From Rhodococcus erythropolis NBRC 15567 (GTDB lineage Bacteria; Actinomycetota; Actinomycetes; Mycobacteriales; Mycobacteriaceae): a stretch of DNA of 64,000 nt. The stretch is from assembly GCF_001552595.1 (NCBI RefSeq), contig NZ_BCRM01000018.1:104544-168543 (forward strand). The letters are read 5' to 3'. Made by a program: the position numbers and the translations under genes. The notes below the pieces were generated by a model, which was given only the letters and a program-made list of their open reading frames with translations, had not been told where the DNA came from and searched no databases. Position 1 is the first letter of the stretch. Every line of letters begins with the position of its first letter. Below are positions 16,069 to 26,561 of the stretch, piece by piece.

Positions 16069-16209
16069 TTACGGCAGAGGGGGAACCTGCCACCCCAGGT
16101 CGATCGACGACATTATCGGCGCGAAAATGATGCCCGCAATGACCGACTTGATCAACCCTCCCATTTCGCCTTCGAGCACATCAGCGACCGATCCCAAACT
16201 ACCCATCAT
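16069..16209 (-). CDS. 46-aa mini-protein (second gene of mini-operon)
   Basis: MMGSLGSVADVLEGEMGGLI then KSVIAGIIFAPIMSSIDLGW and QVPPLP, stop TAA, with GGGAG a few nt before the tandem ATGs. It begins like the 61-aa distal mini-protein (MGSL) and ends similarly in a Pro-rich tail (QVPPLP against TPPVVP), so the two are probably paralogous. One hydrophobic helix is present. There is no signal peptide and no Cys. Confidence 0.65.
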   Translation of the reverse strand: MMGSLGSVADVLEGEMGGLIKSVIAGIIFAPIMSSIDLGWQVPPLP

Positions 16210-16253
16210 TCACTCCCACTGTCAGAAAGATCCTCGGAAATTGAAACTATCGA

Positions 16254-16385
16254 TCAGCTGAGTTCGATAGCGGATACCAACGAGCCTGTGCCGGCCTCTA
16301 CGCCCGGCAGCATCGACCCGCTCCATGTGTTGGCCAGCAGATCGGTGAACAATTGCGCAGTCGCTTGGAGGAACATGACGATCAT
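16254..16385 (-). CDS. 43-aa mini-protein (first gene of mini-operon)
   Basis: MIVMFLQATAQLFTDLLANT then WSGSMLPGVEAGTGSLVSAI and ELS, stop TGA, with GGGTGGGA upstream of the ATG. It has an amphipathic N-terminal helix, a Ser/Gly-rich second half and a C-terminal Ser. As first gene it defines the operon start; the promoter should lie just above 16385. It has no signal peptide and no Cys. Function unknown, grouped with the other mini-proteins by size, composition and gene order. Confidence 0.6.
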   Translation of the reverse strand: MIVMFLQATAQLFTDLLANTWSGSMLPGVEAGTGSLVSAIELS

Positions 16386-16793
16386 ACTGATTCCCACCCT
16401 TTCGTAGGTCTTGGATTACTCATAGGACGTTTACATCGGACCGCTTGCAGTAGCCCACAAAGAACTGGTCCGAGCAGCAGAGAGAAAGATTTTGCAAACC
16501 AGGTAACCGATATTCTTCGGGGCGTACGCGCCCTTTCGCGGCTGTGGGGTGACATCAAGGTAGTGCAGAAGAGCCCGATTTGGGGAACTTTCGGCTAAAC
16601 ATTTTGAAGCTTTCTGAAACCTGTTCCATTTTTGCAGGTCGCGGGCCCGAGCCGGCCACAATTTCTACTGAAATCCATCAACACACCGCACTCAATAGCT
16701 TCGGCAACGCGGCACTACACACTGCAACGTATCTGCCGACGAGTGCAATCGATCTGTCTACCAATACCGTTCGACTACGCAATCCGAAGGTGA

Positions 16794-16830
16794 AAACGTC
16801 CCGCGAAAGTACTAGTACTAGAGGACGTTT
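16794..16830. promoter_or_regulatory. Nested palindrome upstream of the mini-operon
   Basis: The outer inverted repeat AAACGTCC...GGACGTTT (8-bp arms, 21-bp spacer) encloses the perfect 12-bp palindrome AGTACTAGTACT (16808-16819). It is 409 bp upstream of the first mini-gene. It looks like a protein-binding site; the regulator is unknown. Confidence 0.45.
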
Positions 16831-16997
16831 CAACTCCGACGCACCGACAAAAGTGCTAGCTCTCAACCATCCGAGTCCGAACGGCTATGACTGCCAATAA
16901 GATTGAATCCACGTTGCTGGATCACCAAATGATCTGAGCACAGGAATGTCTGTGGAGGAAACCAAGTCCACAGCCGCGCACCACAGCTGACCGAGAG

Positions 16998-17035
16998 ACG
17001 TGACCGCCTGTGCCAATTTGCACGGACGGCCACGT
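16998..17035 (-). terminator. Probable factor-dependent or weak terminator of the secreted-protein gene
   Basis: ACGTGACCGCCTGTGC and GCACGGACGGCCACGT make a 16-bp stem with three mismatched positions that are G-U wobbles or near-pairs, loop 6 nt. It lies 65 bp after the stop at 17100. No U-tract follows. Confidence 0.45.
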
Positions 17036-17099
17036 TCTCGCCGCATATCACCGCCGCGACCAATTAGACTAATTCACGACGGAGACAGAGCATCCAATG

Positions 17100-17789
17100 T
17101 TAGTGAAGCGTGCCGGCGCCCGCATTGAGTGCCGGGTAACTTCCAACCGCCCCCGTGATGTCGTCAGACGGAACGCAAGAGGTAGATGCACTGACTGGAA
17201 TCACAACGGCTACTCCGTTCGCCTTGAAGCTGAAGTAGTTATTCGCAAAGTTACCGAACTCGGCCGCGGTTCCCGAAGTAGAGAGTTTTACATCGAACAC
17301 CGGAGACGTCGTCACAACGGTGATCTGAGGTGCCTTGAATGTCGTGCTCGGGCCGACTCCAAACTTCCCAAGAGTAATAATTCCGCCTGAAGCCGAAACA
17401 GTAGGACTACCCGAACTGATATTCGTACCCGAACTCGTCTTGGTCGCACTTGTCAACGTCGCGGTATTGTACGAGAGCTTGTACTGAATATCACTCAATC
17501 CCTTGAAAGTATAACCCGGGAACGAGCTCGGCGTAGTCTGGTCCCCGAATTGGATTGTGTAGGTATTCGGCTGACCGGCCGGCGCAACGACCGTATGGTC
17601 AACGGTGACAGAAAGTTTTTCCAACTGCGCAACATTTCCAGGTGAACCGGCCCAACACGCGTTCTTAAAGCTTGTTGTCGTGGGCCCCGCTGTTGCCGAC
17701 GCCGGAGCAACGGCCGCGAACACCAAACCTGCTGATGCAGCTACCGCTGCGAGACCAATCGTAGTACGTCGCGCCAGTGATACAGTCAT
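17100..17789 (-). CDS. Secreted protein of unknown function, 229 aa
   Basis: The N-terminus is a clear Sec signal (SLARRTTIGLAAVAASAGLV..APASATAG, AxA cleavage). The mature part is rich in Thr, Ser, Gly and Val with beta-strand-like alternation (ITLGKFGVGPSTTFKAPQIT) and has two Cys, one near the start (FKNACWAG) and one near the end (STSCVPSD), which could form a disulfide. I do not recognise the family with certainty. ATG 17789 is preferred over GTG 17798, because AGGA lies 9 nt before it. It is probably exported to the cell wall or mycomembrane and sits between groEL2 and the mini-operon. Confidence 0.75.
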   Translation of the reverse strand: MTVSLARRTTIGLAAVAASAGLVFAAVAPASATAGPTTTSFKNACWAGSPGNVAQLEKLSVTVDHTVVAPAGQPNTYTIQFGDQTTPSSFPGYTFKGLSDIQYKLSYNTATLTSATKTSSGTNISSGSPTVSASGGIITLGKFGVGPSTTFKAPQITVVTTSPVFDVKLSTSGTAAEFGNFANNYFSFKANGVAVVIPVSASTSCVPSDDITGAVGSYPALNAGAGTLH

Positions 17790-18489
17790 GTTCTTCACTC
17801 CTATTTCCTCGTAAGGCGGTTTGATCGAACTGCCTGTCCGACGCGGTTACGCTCGCAGCGTTCCGTGTCGTCAGTTCCCCCTACCCGCGGATATCCCGGG
17901 TGGAAGTCATCGACTCATAGCCGAGTCGGAAATGGCAACAGATGCAGTCACCCACTCCGAGCCTTTAATCAACACGCAGTGGATCCATTCATTAAACTCA
18001 CCTGTATCGTGAAGAATTTAACAACAATATTAGATAAGCTTCACCATCCGGCCGAAGACGCCAGAGATAAATATTCCATTATATGCGCTGAGCAACGAAT
18101 CGTTCCCGCAAATATTTCAATCACGATTTCGGGAAATTGAAATTTGCAACCCGTAGCGAATAGTACTTGTATACACCAAAAGGCGTAGACATGAAGCCAT
18201 CTGCTTCGATACATTTCAATTGCTTCAGACCGGAACTTTCCTCCTCGATGCGCAATACTGTAACCCAGATCACTGCAACATGTATCAGTTTTGTGAAGAT
18301 TGTCGGAAATATTCTATTTTAGTTGCATTTTTCCACCAAAAGAACTAGTTAATTTCACACTAAAGACTTACTTAATTCAATCATTTGTTGGATATGTTGG
18401 CACTAAAGTTTTAGCACTAAAGAACTTGTCCAACGGTCGTGAACCGATGCGATTGACCGCCGTTAGGATGCCGTCTCCAGACAAGCAAA
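17790..18489. other. 700-bp AT-rich gene-free region
   Basis: The stretch from about 18000 to 18430 is far richer in A and T than the rest of the window (runs such as AATATTAGATAAGC and AATATTCTATTTTAG). No frame with a ribosome binding site was found. It contains three CACTAAAG repeats. It is probably the long promoter region of the secreted-protein gene and a candidate site for the xenogeneic silencer Lsr2. Confidence 0.6.
18358..18422. repeat. Three CACTAAAG direct repeats
   Basis: CACTAAAG occurs at 18358-18365, 18401-18408 and 18415-18422, spaced 43 and 14 bp, within the AT-rich region. The last two share the flanks AGTTTTAG/AGAACTT. Possible regulator sites; function unknown. Confidence 0.5.
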
Positions 18490-18519
18490 AGCCCGGCCCA
18501 CCGAATGGTGGGCCGGGCT
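18490..18519 (-). terminator. Intrinsic terminator of groEL2
   Basis: AGCCCGGCCCACC, GAAT, GGTGGGCCGGGCT form a perfect 13-bp stem with a 4-nt loop. On the minus strand TTTTGCTTG follows. It is 23 bp after the groEL2 stop. Confidence 0.92.
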
Positions 18520-18542
18520 CTAGGAGCTAGGTGGAGATGGAC

Positions 18543-20293
<1,751 letters not shown>

Positions 20294-20371
20294 CATCTAC
20301 GCCTGTGGTCTAGTCAGTGCCCGCGACGGACGACCGGGGGTGTCTATGGTTCCCGGTCTCACTGCCTCGAC

Positions 20372-20398
20372 CTGGCACTCACGGTTCGCGAGTGCCAA
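20372..20398 (-). promoter_or_regulatory. CIRCE operator (HrcA), distal to gene start by about 200 bp
   Basis: CTGGCACTC, 9 bp, GAGTGCCAA: the core GGCACTC-N9-GAGTGCC is a perfect inverted repeat of the CIRCE type (consensus TTAGCACTC-N9-GAGTGCTAA). Confidence 0.9.
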
Positions 20399-20406
20399 CT
20401 GCATTT

Positions 20407-20433
20407 TTAGCACTCGAGCGTGCCGAGTGCAAG
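20407..20433 (-). promoter_or_regulatory. CIRCE operator (HrcA), second copy
   Basis: TTAGCACTC, 9 bp, GAGTGCAAG matches the CIRCE consensus with two changes in the second arm. It is 8 bp from the neighbouring stop codon at 20442 and 8 bp from the other CIRCE. Confidence 0.9.
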
Positions 20434-20441
20434 GTTGAGCC

Positions 20442-20999
20442 TCAGCCCGCGATGCAGAACTGTCCGTTACTCAAATTGACCGCAAACGAGAGCACTCCGA
20501 CGCAGTCGACGCCGTTGGCATCGGCCGTAGCGCCCGCTCCGTAACCGGCGATAGCGAAGGTGACGTTTCCGTCAGCCGCCCCGGCCCGCGCGATACCGCC
20601 GCCGAGCGCAAATGCCTGCGCCTGACCGTTACCGCGAGAAGCCCCCAGCGCGGTTCCGAAGCCGTTTGCATATGAATTGGAGTAGCCGTTGTCGGCGGCG
20701 ACGCTCACAGCGGTACCGCTCTCGGCAGCACCGGCCTGCGAACGGCCGGCTCCGACGGACTGCGCGCCGCAGCTCGCGGTCTCGGAGACCTGGATGTCAT
20801 TGGCCGACGGCGGCGAGACACACGTGACGGGGGCTGCCGAAGCAGCTCCCGCACCGGTCAGCGCCAGCCCGGCGGCGAGCCCCATACCTACAGTCATCAC
20901 AGCCCCTGTTCTCGCCAGGCGGCCCCCCAACCGACTACTGGAAATTCCGCTGACTCGAGAGGATGAGCGACGGAACCAGACTGACGAGATCAAGGGCAT
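20442..20999 (-). CDS. Secreted small Gly/Ala-rich protein of unknown function
   Basis: The 185-aa product has a long Sec signal (RLARTGAVMTVGMGLAAGLA..GAGAASAAP, AxA cleavage). The mature about 130 residues contain four Cys (VTCVSPP, TASCGAQS, GVDCVGVL, GQFCIAG), probably two disulfides, and repeated short Gly/Ala/Asn motifs (YSNSYANGFGTALGAS). This resembles a family of small secreted actinobacterial proteins of unknown function. The annotated ATG gives an unusually long positively charged n-region; a start nearer MTVGMG is possible. Same strand as groEL2 but separated by the CIRCE promoter. Confidence 0.75.
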   Translation of the reverse strand: MPLISSVWFRRSSSRVSGISSSRLGGRLARTGAVMTVGMGLAAGLALTGAGAASAAPVTCVSPPSANDIQVSETASCGAQSVGAGRSQAGAAESGTAVSVAADNGYSNSYANGFGTALGASRGNGQAQAFALGGGIARAGAADGNVTFAIAGYGAGATADANGVDCVGVLSFAVNLSNGQFCIAG

Positions 21000-21080
21000 A
21001 GAAAACTCCTTCGTGGAACAAGTTCATTGGATTCGGGCGCGAGAGTACCCGCTCGAGTGAAGTCCGTCACCCCCGCCTGG

Positions 21081-21866
21081 TCAAGCCTCGAGGACGACCC
21101 CGAGAAGGGCCGGAAGATCCGCGACCGAATCGATGACATGATCAGGCTTCTGAACCGACAGATCGAGCACTGTTTGCCGAAACTTGCCTGTGCGCACCAG
21201 AACTCCGGTCAAGCCGACTCGTTGTGAGGAGAGGACGTCCCCGATCAGGTCGTCGCCGACCATCACCGTCGCCTCAGGTTCGACATGCATCAGTTCCGTG
21301 GCTGTCAGGAACCCCGTGAGAGACGGTTTACCCACTGCGGCGATATTTACACCTGCCACTTCCTCGAAGCCCGGCAAGTACGTTCCGGTGTCGATCCGAA
21401 GGCCGTCTACGGTCTCCCACATCATCCCGCGGTGCATCGCGACGACGGGCACACCGGCGAGCAGAAGTTCGAGCACTCGGCTCAGCGCCTCGTGGGTGAA
21501 CTCCGGGCCGGCGCCGCCGAGAATCACGACCTCCGGATCGGCGTCGTCGAATTCGATTCCCTCGAGATCGGCAGACACGTCACCGTGATTGAGGACCCAC
21601 GCCCGCGCGTCCGGGTAGGTCGCCCGCACGTACTCCCCTGTGAGCCTGGCGGCAGTAACTATCTGGCTCGCCTCGACCTCGATACCGGCGTCGCACAACC
21701 CCTGCGCGATGAGCGTCGAACTGCGCGAGGTTGTGTTGGTCAGAAATCCACAGGCCAATCCGCGCCGCCGAACTTCGAGTACTGCTTCCCCTGCTCCCTC
21801 GATCGGCTGCCAGGACGTGAGCAGGACTCCGTCGATATCGAACAGAACACCTTCGATGTCGGCCAT
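21081..21866 (-). CDS. HAD-superfamily hydrolase, class IIA (NagD-like phosphatase)
   Basis: The 261-aa protein shows the HAD motifs in order: VLFDIDGVLLTS (motif I nucleophile Asp and acid/base Asp), FLTNTTSRS (motif II), VGKPS (motif III Lys) and MVGDDLIGDV (motif IV). The large cap between motifs II and III is the class IIA arrangement seen in NagD and HDHD2-type phosphatases. It is cytosolic. Substrate is likely a small phosphorylated metabolite. Confidence 0.9.
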   Translation of the reverse strand: MADIEGVLFDIDGVLLTSWQPIEGAGEAVLEVRRRGLACGFLTNTTSRSSTLIAQGLCDAGIEVEASQIVTAARLTGEYVRATYPDARAWVLNHGDVSADLEGIEFDDADPEVVILGGAGPEFTHEALSRVLELLLAGVPVVAMHRGMMWETVDGLRIDTGTYLPGFEEVAGVNIAAVGKPSLTGFLTATELMHVEPEATVMVGDDLIGDVLSSQRVGLTGVLVRTGKFRQTVLDLSVQKPDHVIDSVADLPALLGVVLEA

Positions 21867-21948
21867 TGCACCAGCCTATATTCGCCATCGAGGTCCTGCC
21901 GAGGCGTCGTAACCCGAAATCCGTCGATCGCTCAGTAGGCTCCCACCC

Positions 21949-23094
21949 ATGGACCTGCGCGACGACGACCTCTTCTCCGTTGCCGGTTCTCTGGCCGAAT
22001 TGCTCGGCGCTCCCGTCACGATCGAGGACGAGAACTCGACTGTCCTCGCGTACTCCGGCGGCGAGCAGGCCGTGGACGAAGCTCGCATCGGCACGATCCT
22101 CGGCCGGCAGGTACCCAGCCGATTCCGCCAATTACTCTCCGATGCAGGAGTATTCGATCGTCTCCACCGAGAGAGTGACCCAATCTACGTTGATCTCGAA
22201 GACCCTGCGATCACGCCGCGCCTGGTCATCGCAGTTCGCGAGAACGATCGCCCCGTCGGCTCGATCTGGGTCGCACTCGCCGGAACACCGACGCCCACAC
22301 AGGAATCGATACTTCGATCCGCGGTATCTGTCGTGGCCGAGAGAATCGCCTCGGAGCGTGACCGGGTCGACAGCACACGCCGTCGCCAATCCCAGCGCGT
22401 CCAAGCTCTGATCGGCGGTGGCGAACCCGCATTCCGCGCCGCCGACGACTTGCGGTTGGCAGGCCCGCTCACCGTCGTCGCCGTCGGAACCGTTGCGGGA
22501 CCACTGCCGGCGGGGTTGGTCGCCTCTTTGAGCTTGTACCTCGACACTCTGGCCGTCGACGCCGTTGCAGCTCAACTGTCCGAGACCATCTACCTTGTCA
22601 TCGCGACCGACGAGACCAACGCTCGCCGATTGTCCGCCGACTTCCTCACCCGCGCCCGCGGTCGCGAATTCCTGGCAGTGGCCGTCGGTCGGACAGTGAA
22701 GTCTGCAAGCGAATCACATCTTTCGCGCTCGGACACCGACCATGTTCTCGGAGCGCTTCGTCATGGCCGGTCCGGCGGAACCGTCGCGGGAATGAGGGAC
22801 ACGTTGGCCTCCGTACTCGCCCTGCACGTCGCCGACATCATCGACGGACTCGGCGACTCCACACCACTCGGAAGCCTCGAACGTCACGACTCTCAGCACG
22901 GCAGCGATCTGGTCGCGACGGCAAAGGCCTTTCTCGAGCACGGCGGTGACGTGGCGAATTCTTCTGCCGCACTGCATGTTCACCCCAACACGCTCCGCAA
23001 CCGCCTGCGTCGAGGCAAGGAGATGTGCGGCGTCGACCTGACCGACGCCGACACCCGCTTGATTCTGATGCTGCAGTTCAAACTCGCTCGCTGA
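21949..23094 (+). CDS. PucR/CdaR-type transcriptional regulator
   Basis: The 381-aa protein has an N-terminal GAF-like sensor region (LAELLGAPVTIEDENSTVLA) and a C-terminal PucR-type helix-turn-helix, SSAALHVHPNTLRNRLRRGK, with FLEHGGDVANSS ahead of it. PucR/CdaR regulators are activators of catabolic genes responding to a small metabolite. It lies upstream of and in the same direction as a D-amino-acid dehydrogenase-like gene and an amino-acid permease, which I infer to be its targets. Confidence 0.88.
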   Translation: MDLRDDDLFSVAGSLAELLGAPVTIEDENSTVLAYSGGEQAVDEARIGTILGRQVPSRFRQLLSDAGVFDRLHRESDPIYVDLEDPAITPRLVIAVRENDRPVGSIWVALAGTPTPTQESILRSAVSVVAERIASERDRVDSTRRRQSQRVQALIGGGEPAFRAADDLRLAGPLTVVAVGTVAGPLPAGLVASLSLYLDTLAVDAVAAQLSETIYLVIATDETNARRLSADFLTRARGREFLAVAVGRTVKSASESHLSRSDTDHVLGALRHGRSGGTVAGMRDTLASVLALHVADIIDGLGDSTPLGSLERHDSQHGSDLVATAKAFLEHGGDVANSSAALHVHPNTLRNRLRRGKEMCGVDLTDADTRLILMLQFKLAR

Positions 23095-23250
23095 GCAGGC
23101 TCGGCGGTGCGTTGTGCGAATCCACAACGAGGTAGCTCCGACGATGGCCGAACGGCCAGTCCTTTTGCCGCCCCCGCGATTCATGCTTGAGAGAAGAGCC
23201 GGATGTGACCGGCGTCTCGGTTCGAGCAGAGTCTGTAGAAGGAGTGCGTC

Positions 23251-24504
23251 ATGGGAACTCGTCAGAGCCCCGATCGTGTGGTCGTGGTCGGTGCGGGTGT
23301 TGTCGGATTGTCGACGGCCTGGTTCTTGCAGGAACGTGGAGTCGAGGTCACCGTCGTCGATCGCGACGGCGTCGCAGCCGACGCGAGCTGGGGCAATGCC
23401 GGTTGGCTTGCCCCCGCATTGACGCTTCCGCTGCCCGAACCCGCAGTGCTCCAATACGGCTTGCGCGCGATGCTCAGCCCGTCGTCCCCGGTGTACGTGC
23501 CACTGACCACCGATCTGAAGCTGATTCGGTTCCTGGTCGGGTTCGCGCGCCACTGCACGCCGTCGAAGTGGCAGGAAGCGATGTCGGTCTACACCGAGGT
23601 CAACCGAACAGCCTTGGGCGCGTACGACGAACTCGCCGACGGTGGCGTCAAAGAGCTGACCCGCCTGGCCGATCCTTTCCTCGCCGCGTTTGCGTCCGAG
23701 AAGGACCGACAGACTTTGGTGGACGAGTTCCATCACGTCGAGGCCGCGGGCGGCGAGGTCGACTTCGACCTCCTCGACTACGACGCGATTCATTCGCTCG
23801 AGCCTTCACTCGGCCAGGGTGTGAAAGCCGGTTTGCGTCTGCGTAATCAGCGTTTCATCGATCCCCCGTTGTTCGTGAACTCGTTGGCGGACGCGGTTCG
23901 TGAACGCGGTGGAGAAATCGTCAGCGGTTTCGACGTCACGCAGATCGACGATCGGGTCGGCGGAGTCACTGTTCGCAGTGCACACGGTGATTCACGCGAC
24001 GGCGACGCCGTGGTCATCTCGAGCGGTGCCCGCTTGAACAAGCTCGCAGCACCGTTCGGTGTGCGCAAACTGGTGCAGGCCGGACGCGGATACAGCTTCA
24101 GTGTCAAGCCCGAGCACCTCCCCAAGAACCCTGTGTATTTCCCCACCCAGCGCGTCGCATGCACTCCGTTGCACGATCGCTTCCGAGTGGCCGGAATGAT
24201 GGAATTCCGCAGCCCTGACGCGCCGCTGGATCCGCGCCGCGTGCAGGCGATCATCGATGCGGCCAAGCCGATGCTCAGCGGCATCGACTGGACTGCGCGG
24301 GAAGAGGAATGGGTGGGATCACGACCGTGCACTACCGACGGCTTGCCGTTGATCGGAGCCACGAAGTCGCCGCGGGTGCACGTCGCCGGTGGTCACGGGA
24401 TGTGGGGAATCGCCCTGGGTCCGTTGACCGGAAAGATGGTGGCCGACTCGATGACCGGCGCTCAGACGCCGACCGTCATGCGCCACTTCGATCCGCTGCG
24501 CTGA
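23251..24504 (+). CDS. D-amino-acid dehydrogenase/FAD-dependent amino-acid oxidoreductase (DadA-like)
   Basis: The 417-aa protein has an FAD-binding start [20 protein letters not shown], the DadA-like [16 protein letters not shown], and a C-terminal [19 protein letters not shown] with [20 protein letters not shown], the usual DAO/DadA end. AAGGAG precedes the ATG. It likely oxidises D-amino acids (D-alanine being typical) to 2-oxo acids and feeds the respiratory chain. Its 3' end overlaps the convergent permease gene by 29 bp. Glycine or sarcosine oxidase is a less likely alternative. Confidence 0.85.
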   Translation: MGTRQSPDRVVVVGAGVVGLSTAWFLQERGVEVTVVDRDGVAADASWGNAGWLAPALTLPLPEPAVLQYGLRAMLSPSSPVYVPLTTDLKLIRFLVGFARHCTPSKWQEAMSVYTEVNRTALGAYDELADGGVKELTRLADPFLAAFASEKDRQTLVDEFHHVEAAGGEVDFDLLDYDAIHSLEPSLGQGVKAGLRLRNQRFIDPPLFVNSLADAVRERGGEIVSGFDVTQIDDRVGGVTVRSAHGDSRDGDAVVISSGARLNKLAAPFGVRKLVQAGRGYSFSVKPEHLPKNPVYFPTQRVACTPLHDRFRVAGMMEFRSPDAPLDPRRVQAIIDAAKPMLSGIDWTAREEEWVGSRPCTTDGLPLIGATKSPRVHVAGGHGMWGIALGPLTGKMVADSMTGAQTPTVMRHFDPLR

Positions 24505-25867
24505 CAGCCGGTTTCACCCACTTGTAGTACGCGCCCGTCAGCAGAACCAGCCATCCGGCACCGACGAGCAAGGCAACTCGGGTATCGGCGATGACGCCGA
24601 GCAACACGATGACAAAAGCCAGGAACACGATCGCGAAGATCTGACCGTACGGCCACAGCGGCACTGGAAACTTCAGTGCCGCTGTTTCGTCTGCACTCAT
24701 CTGAGCGCGGGAACGGAACTGCGAGAGCAGGATCATGATCCAGACGAAAATGGTGGCGAAGGTCGCCAGCGAGGCGATGACGAGGAACACCTGGTCCGGG
24801 ATCAGGTAGTTGAGCAGTACTCCCACCAACAGGGCACCGGTCATGATGACAACGGTCATCCACGGAACACCGTTGGCGGAGACTCTCTTCATCACCTGCG
24901 GGGCCTGACCGGCATGCGACATTCCGAACATCATGCGACCCGCACCGAAAACGTCGCTGTTGATGGCGGACAGGGCCGCGGTGATGACAACGATGTTGAG
25001 GATCGATGCGGCCGTTCCCAATCCGAGGTTCTCGAAGATCTGGACGAACGGGCTGTTGTCGGAGTTGATGGTCTGCCACGGAATGATCGCCATGATGACG
25101 GCGAGGGTGCAGATGTAGAAGAGAATGATGCGCACCGGGACCGTGTTGACGGCTTTCCTGATGGTCTGCGCCGGATCCTCGGCTTCGCCCGCGGTGATAC
25201 CGATGATCTCGGTGCCACCGAACGCGAACATGACGATCGCGAAACACGCGACGAATCCGCCGAAGCCCGTCGCGAAGAACCCGCCGTCCGACCAGAGGTG
25301 GCTGATTCCGGCATCGGTGTCGTGAACGCCGAATCCGAACACGATGATCGCGATGCCGCCGGCGATCATCGCGATGATGGCGGTGATCTTCACGAGCGTG
25401 AACCAGAATTCCAGTTCGCCGAACACCTTGACGCTCAACAGGTTTATCGCGCCGATGAAGAAGACGACAGCCAGAACCCAGATCCATCTCGGTACGTCCG
25501 GAAACCAGAACTGCATGTACAGGCCGAAGGCGGTGACGTCGGCGAGGCACACGATCACCATCTCGAACGTGTACGTCCACCCGGTCATGAAACCGGCGAG
25601 TGGTCCGAGGTGCTTGTTCGCGTACTCGCTGAACGAACCGGAAACCGGGTTACGGACCGCCATCTCGCCGAGCGCTCGCAACACCAGGTAGACCGCGATA
25701 CCGCCGATCAGGTAGGCCAGGAGCACCGACGGGCCGGCTCGTTTGATGGCCTCGGCGCTGCCGTAGAACAGTCCGGTTCCGATGGCTGATCCGAGGGCGA
25801 TGAAGCGGATATGGCGCGCTGTCAGCCCTCGCTTGAGGCCATCCTGCGTCGCGGCGTCGCTGTTCAC
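24476..25867 (-). CDS. Amino-acid permease, APC superfamily
   Basis: The 463-aa protein has about 12 predicted transmembrane segments and the AAT-family signature [20 protein letters not shown] followed by [19 protein letters not shown]. The [19 protein letters not shown] stretch is typical of proline/GABA/aromatic amino-acid permeases. It imports an amino acid with H+. The pairing with the DadA-like gene suggests a D- or L-amino acid used as carbon or nitrogen source (inference). Confidence 0.92.
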   Translation of the reverse strand: MNSDAATQDGLKRGLTARHIRFIALGSAIGTGLFYGSAEAIKRAGPSVLLAYLIGGIAVYLVLRALGEMAVRNPVSGSFSEYANKHLGPLAGFMTGWTYTFEMVIVCLADVTAFGLYMQFWFPDVPRWIWVLAVVFFIGAINLLSVKVFGELEFWFTLVKITAIIAMIAGGIAIIVFGFGVHDTDAGISHLWSDGGFFATGFGGFVACFAIVMFAFGGTEIIGITAGEAEDPAQTIRKAVNTVPVRIILFYICTLAVIMAIIPWQTINSDNSPFVQIFENLGLGTAASILNIVVITAALSAINSDVFGAGRMMFGMSHAGQAPQVMKRVSANGVPWMTVVIMTGALLVGVLLNYLIPDQVFLVIASLATFATIFVWIMILLSQFRSRAQMSADETAALKFPVPLWPYGQIFAIVFLAFVIVLLGVIADTRVALLVGAGWLVLLTGAYYKWVKPAVSAADRSGA

Positions 25868-26056
25868 TTCTCGGTACTCCAGTCGGATGGATCGTCATAC
25901 GTGCGCGAACCATTGTCCGCTACCACCGCGCGTGTTCCCGCACGACCCTGTTGGACGGCCGTACAGTGACCTGACACACATGGTCCATTGACGGATCGCT
26001 TACGATCGACAAAAGTGTTTGTAACTTTACGTAGCATCAACTCGACTGGAGAGACT

Positions 26057-26527
26057 GTGTCCAACACCCTCGAAGCAAGCATCGACATCGACGCATCACC
26101 GCAGGACGTGTGGGCAATCGTCGCCGACCTGCAGCGCATGGGCGAATGGAGCCCCCAGTGCAAGGTGATGAAGGTAATCGGCGGGACCGTGCGTGAGGGT
26201 GCCAAGACGATCAACGTCAACCGCAAGGGCCTGCTGGTCTGGCCGACCTCGTCGAAGGTCGTTCGCTTCGAGCCCAACAAGTCGGTGGCGTTCCGCATCG
26301 CGGAGAACCGCACGATCTGGTCCTACGAACTCGAGCCGACCGCTACCGGCACCAAAGTGACCGAGCGTCGCGAGGCTCCCACCGGAACGTCGAAGGTCTC
26401 GCAGTTCCTCGTCAAGACCGTCCTGGGCGGAAACGCCGACTTCGAGGTCGAGCTCGTTGAAGGCATGAATGCCACCTTGAAGCGTGTGAAGAGCGAGGCC
26501 GAGGCGGCTGCACGCACCTCTGCTTGA
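26057..26527 (+). CDS. SRPBCC-family (polyketide cyclase/dehydrase-like) protein
   Basis: The 156-aa protein follows the START-like fold pattern: EASIDIDASPQDVWAIVADL, then MGEWSPQCKVMKVIGG, and a C-terminal helix with FEVELVEGMNATLKRVKSEA. I chose GTG 26057, preceded by GGAGAG, over an upstream start at 25988. SRPBCC proteins bind hydrophobic ligands in a deep pocket and many are of unknown function. It is monocistronic or leads the next genes by 34 bp. Confidence 0.85.
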   Translation: MSNTLEASIDIDASPQDVWAIVADLQRMGEWSPQCKVMKVIGGTVREGAKTINVNRKGLLVWPTSSKVVRFEPNKSVAFRIAENRTIWSYELEPTATGTKVTERREAPTGTSKVSQFLVKTVLGGNADFEVELVEGMNATLKRVKSEAEAAARTSA

Positions 26528-26561
26528 CCCTCGACCTGGTCGAGGCATCAGGATCCGTTCC

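Larger units (their letters stand above)
16386..17099. other. 714-bp gene-free region upstream of the mini-operon
   Basis: I found no convincing gene here on either strand: the short frames present lack ribosome binding sites. The base composition is less GC-rich than the flanks. It holds the presumed mini-operon promoter near 16386-16500, a nested palindrome at 16794-16830, a hairpin at 16998-17035 and the hyphenated palindrome AATTAG-A-CTAATT at 17062-17074. Confidence 0.6.

Noticed and set aside
16386..17099. Additional mini-genes in the upstream region
   Set aside because: Short ATG frames exist on the minus strand (e.g. near 16559 and 16630) but lack SD sites and hydrophobic or Gly/Ser composition.
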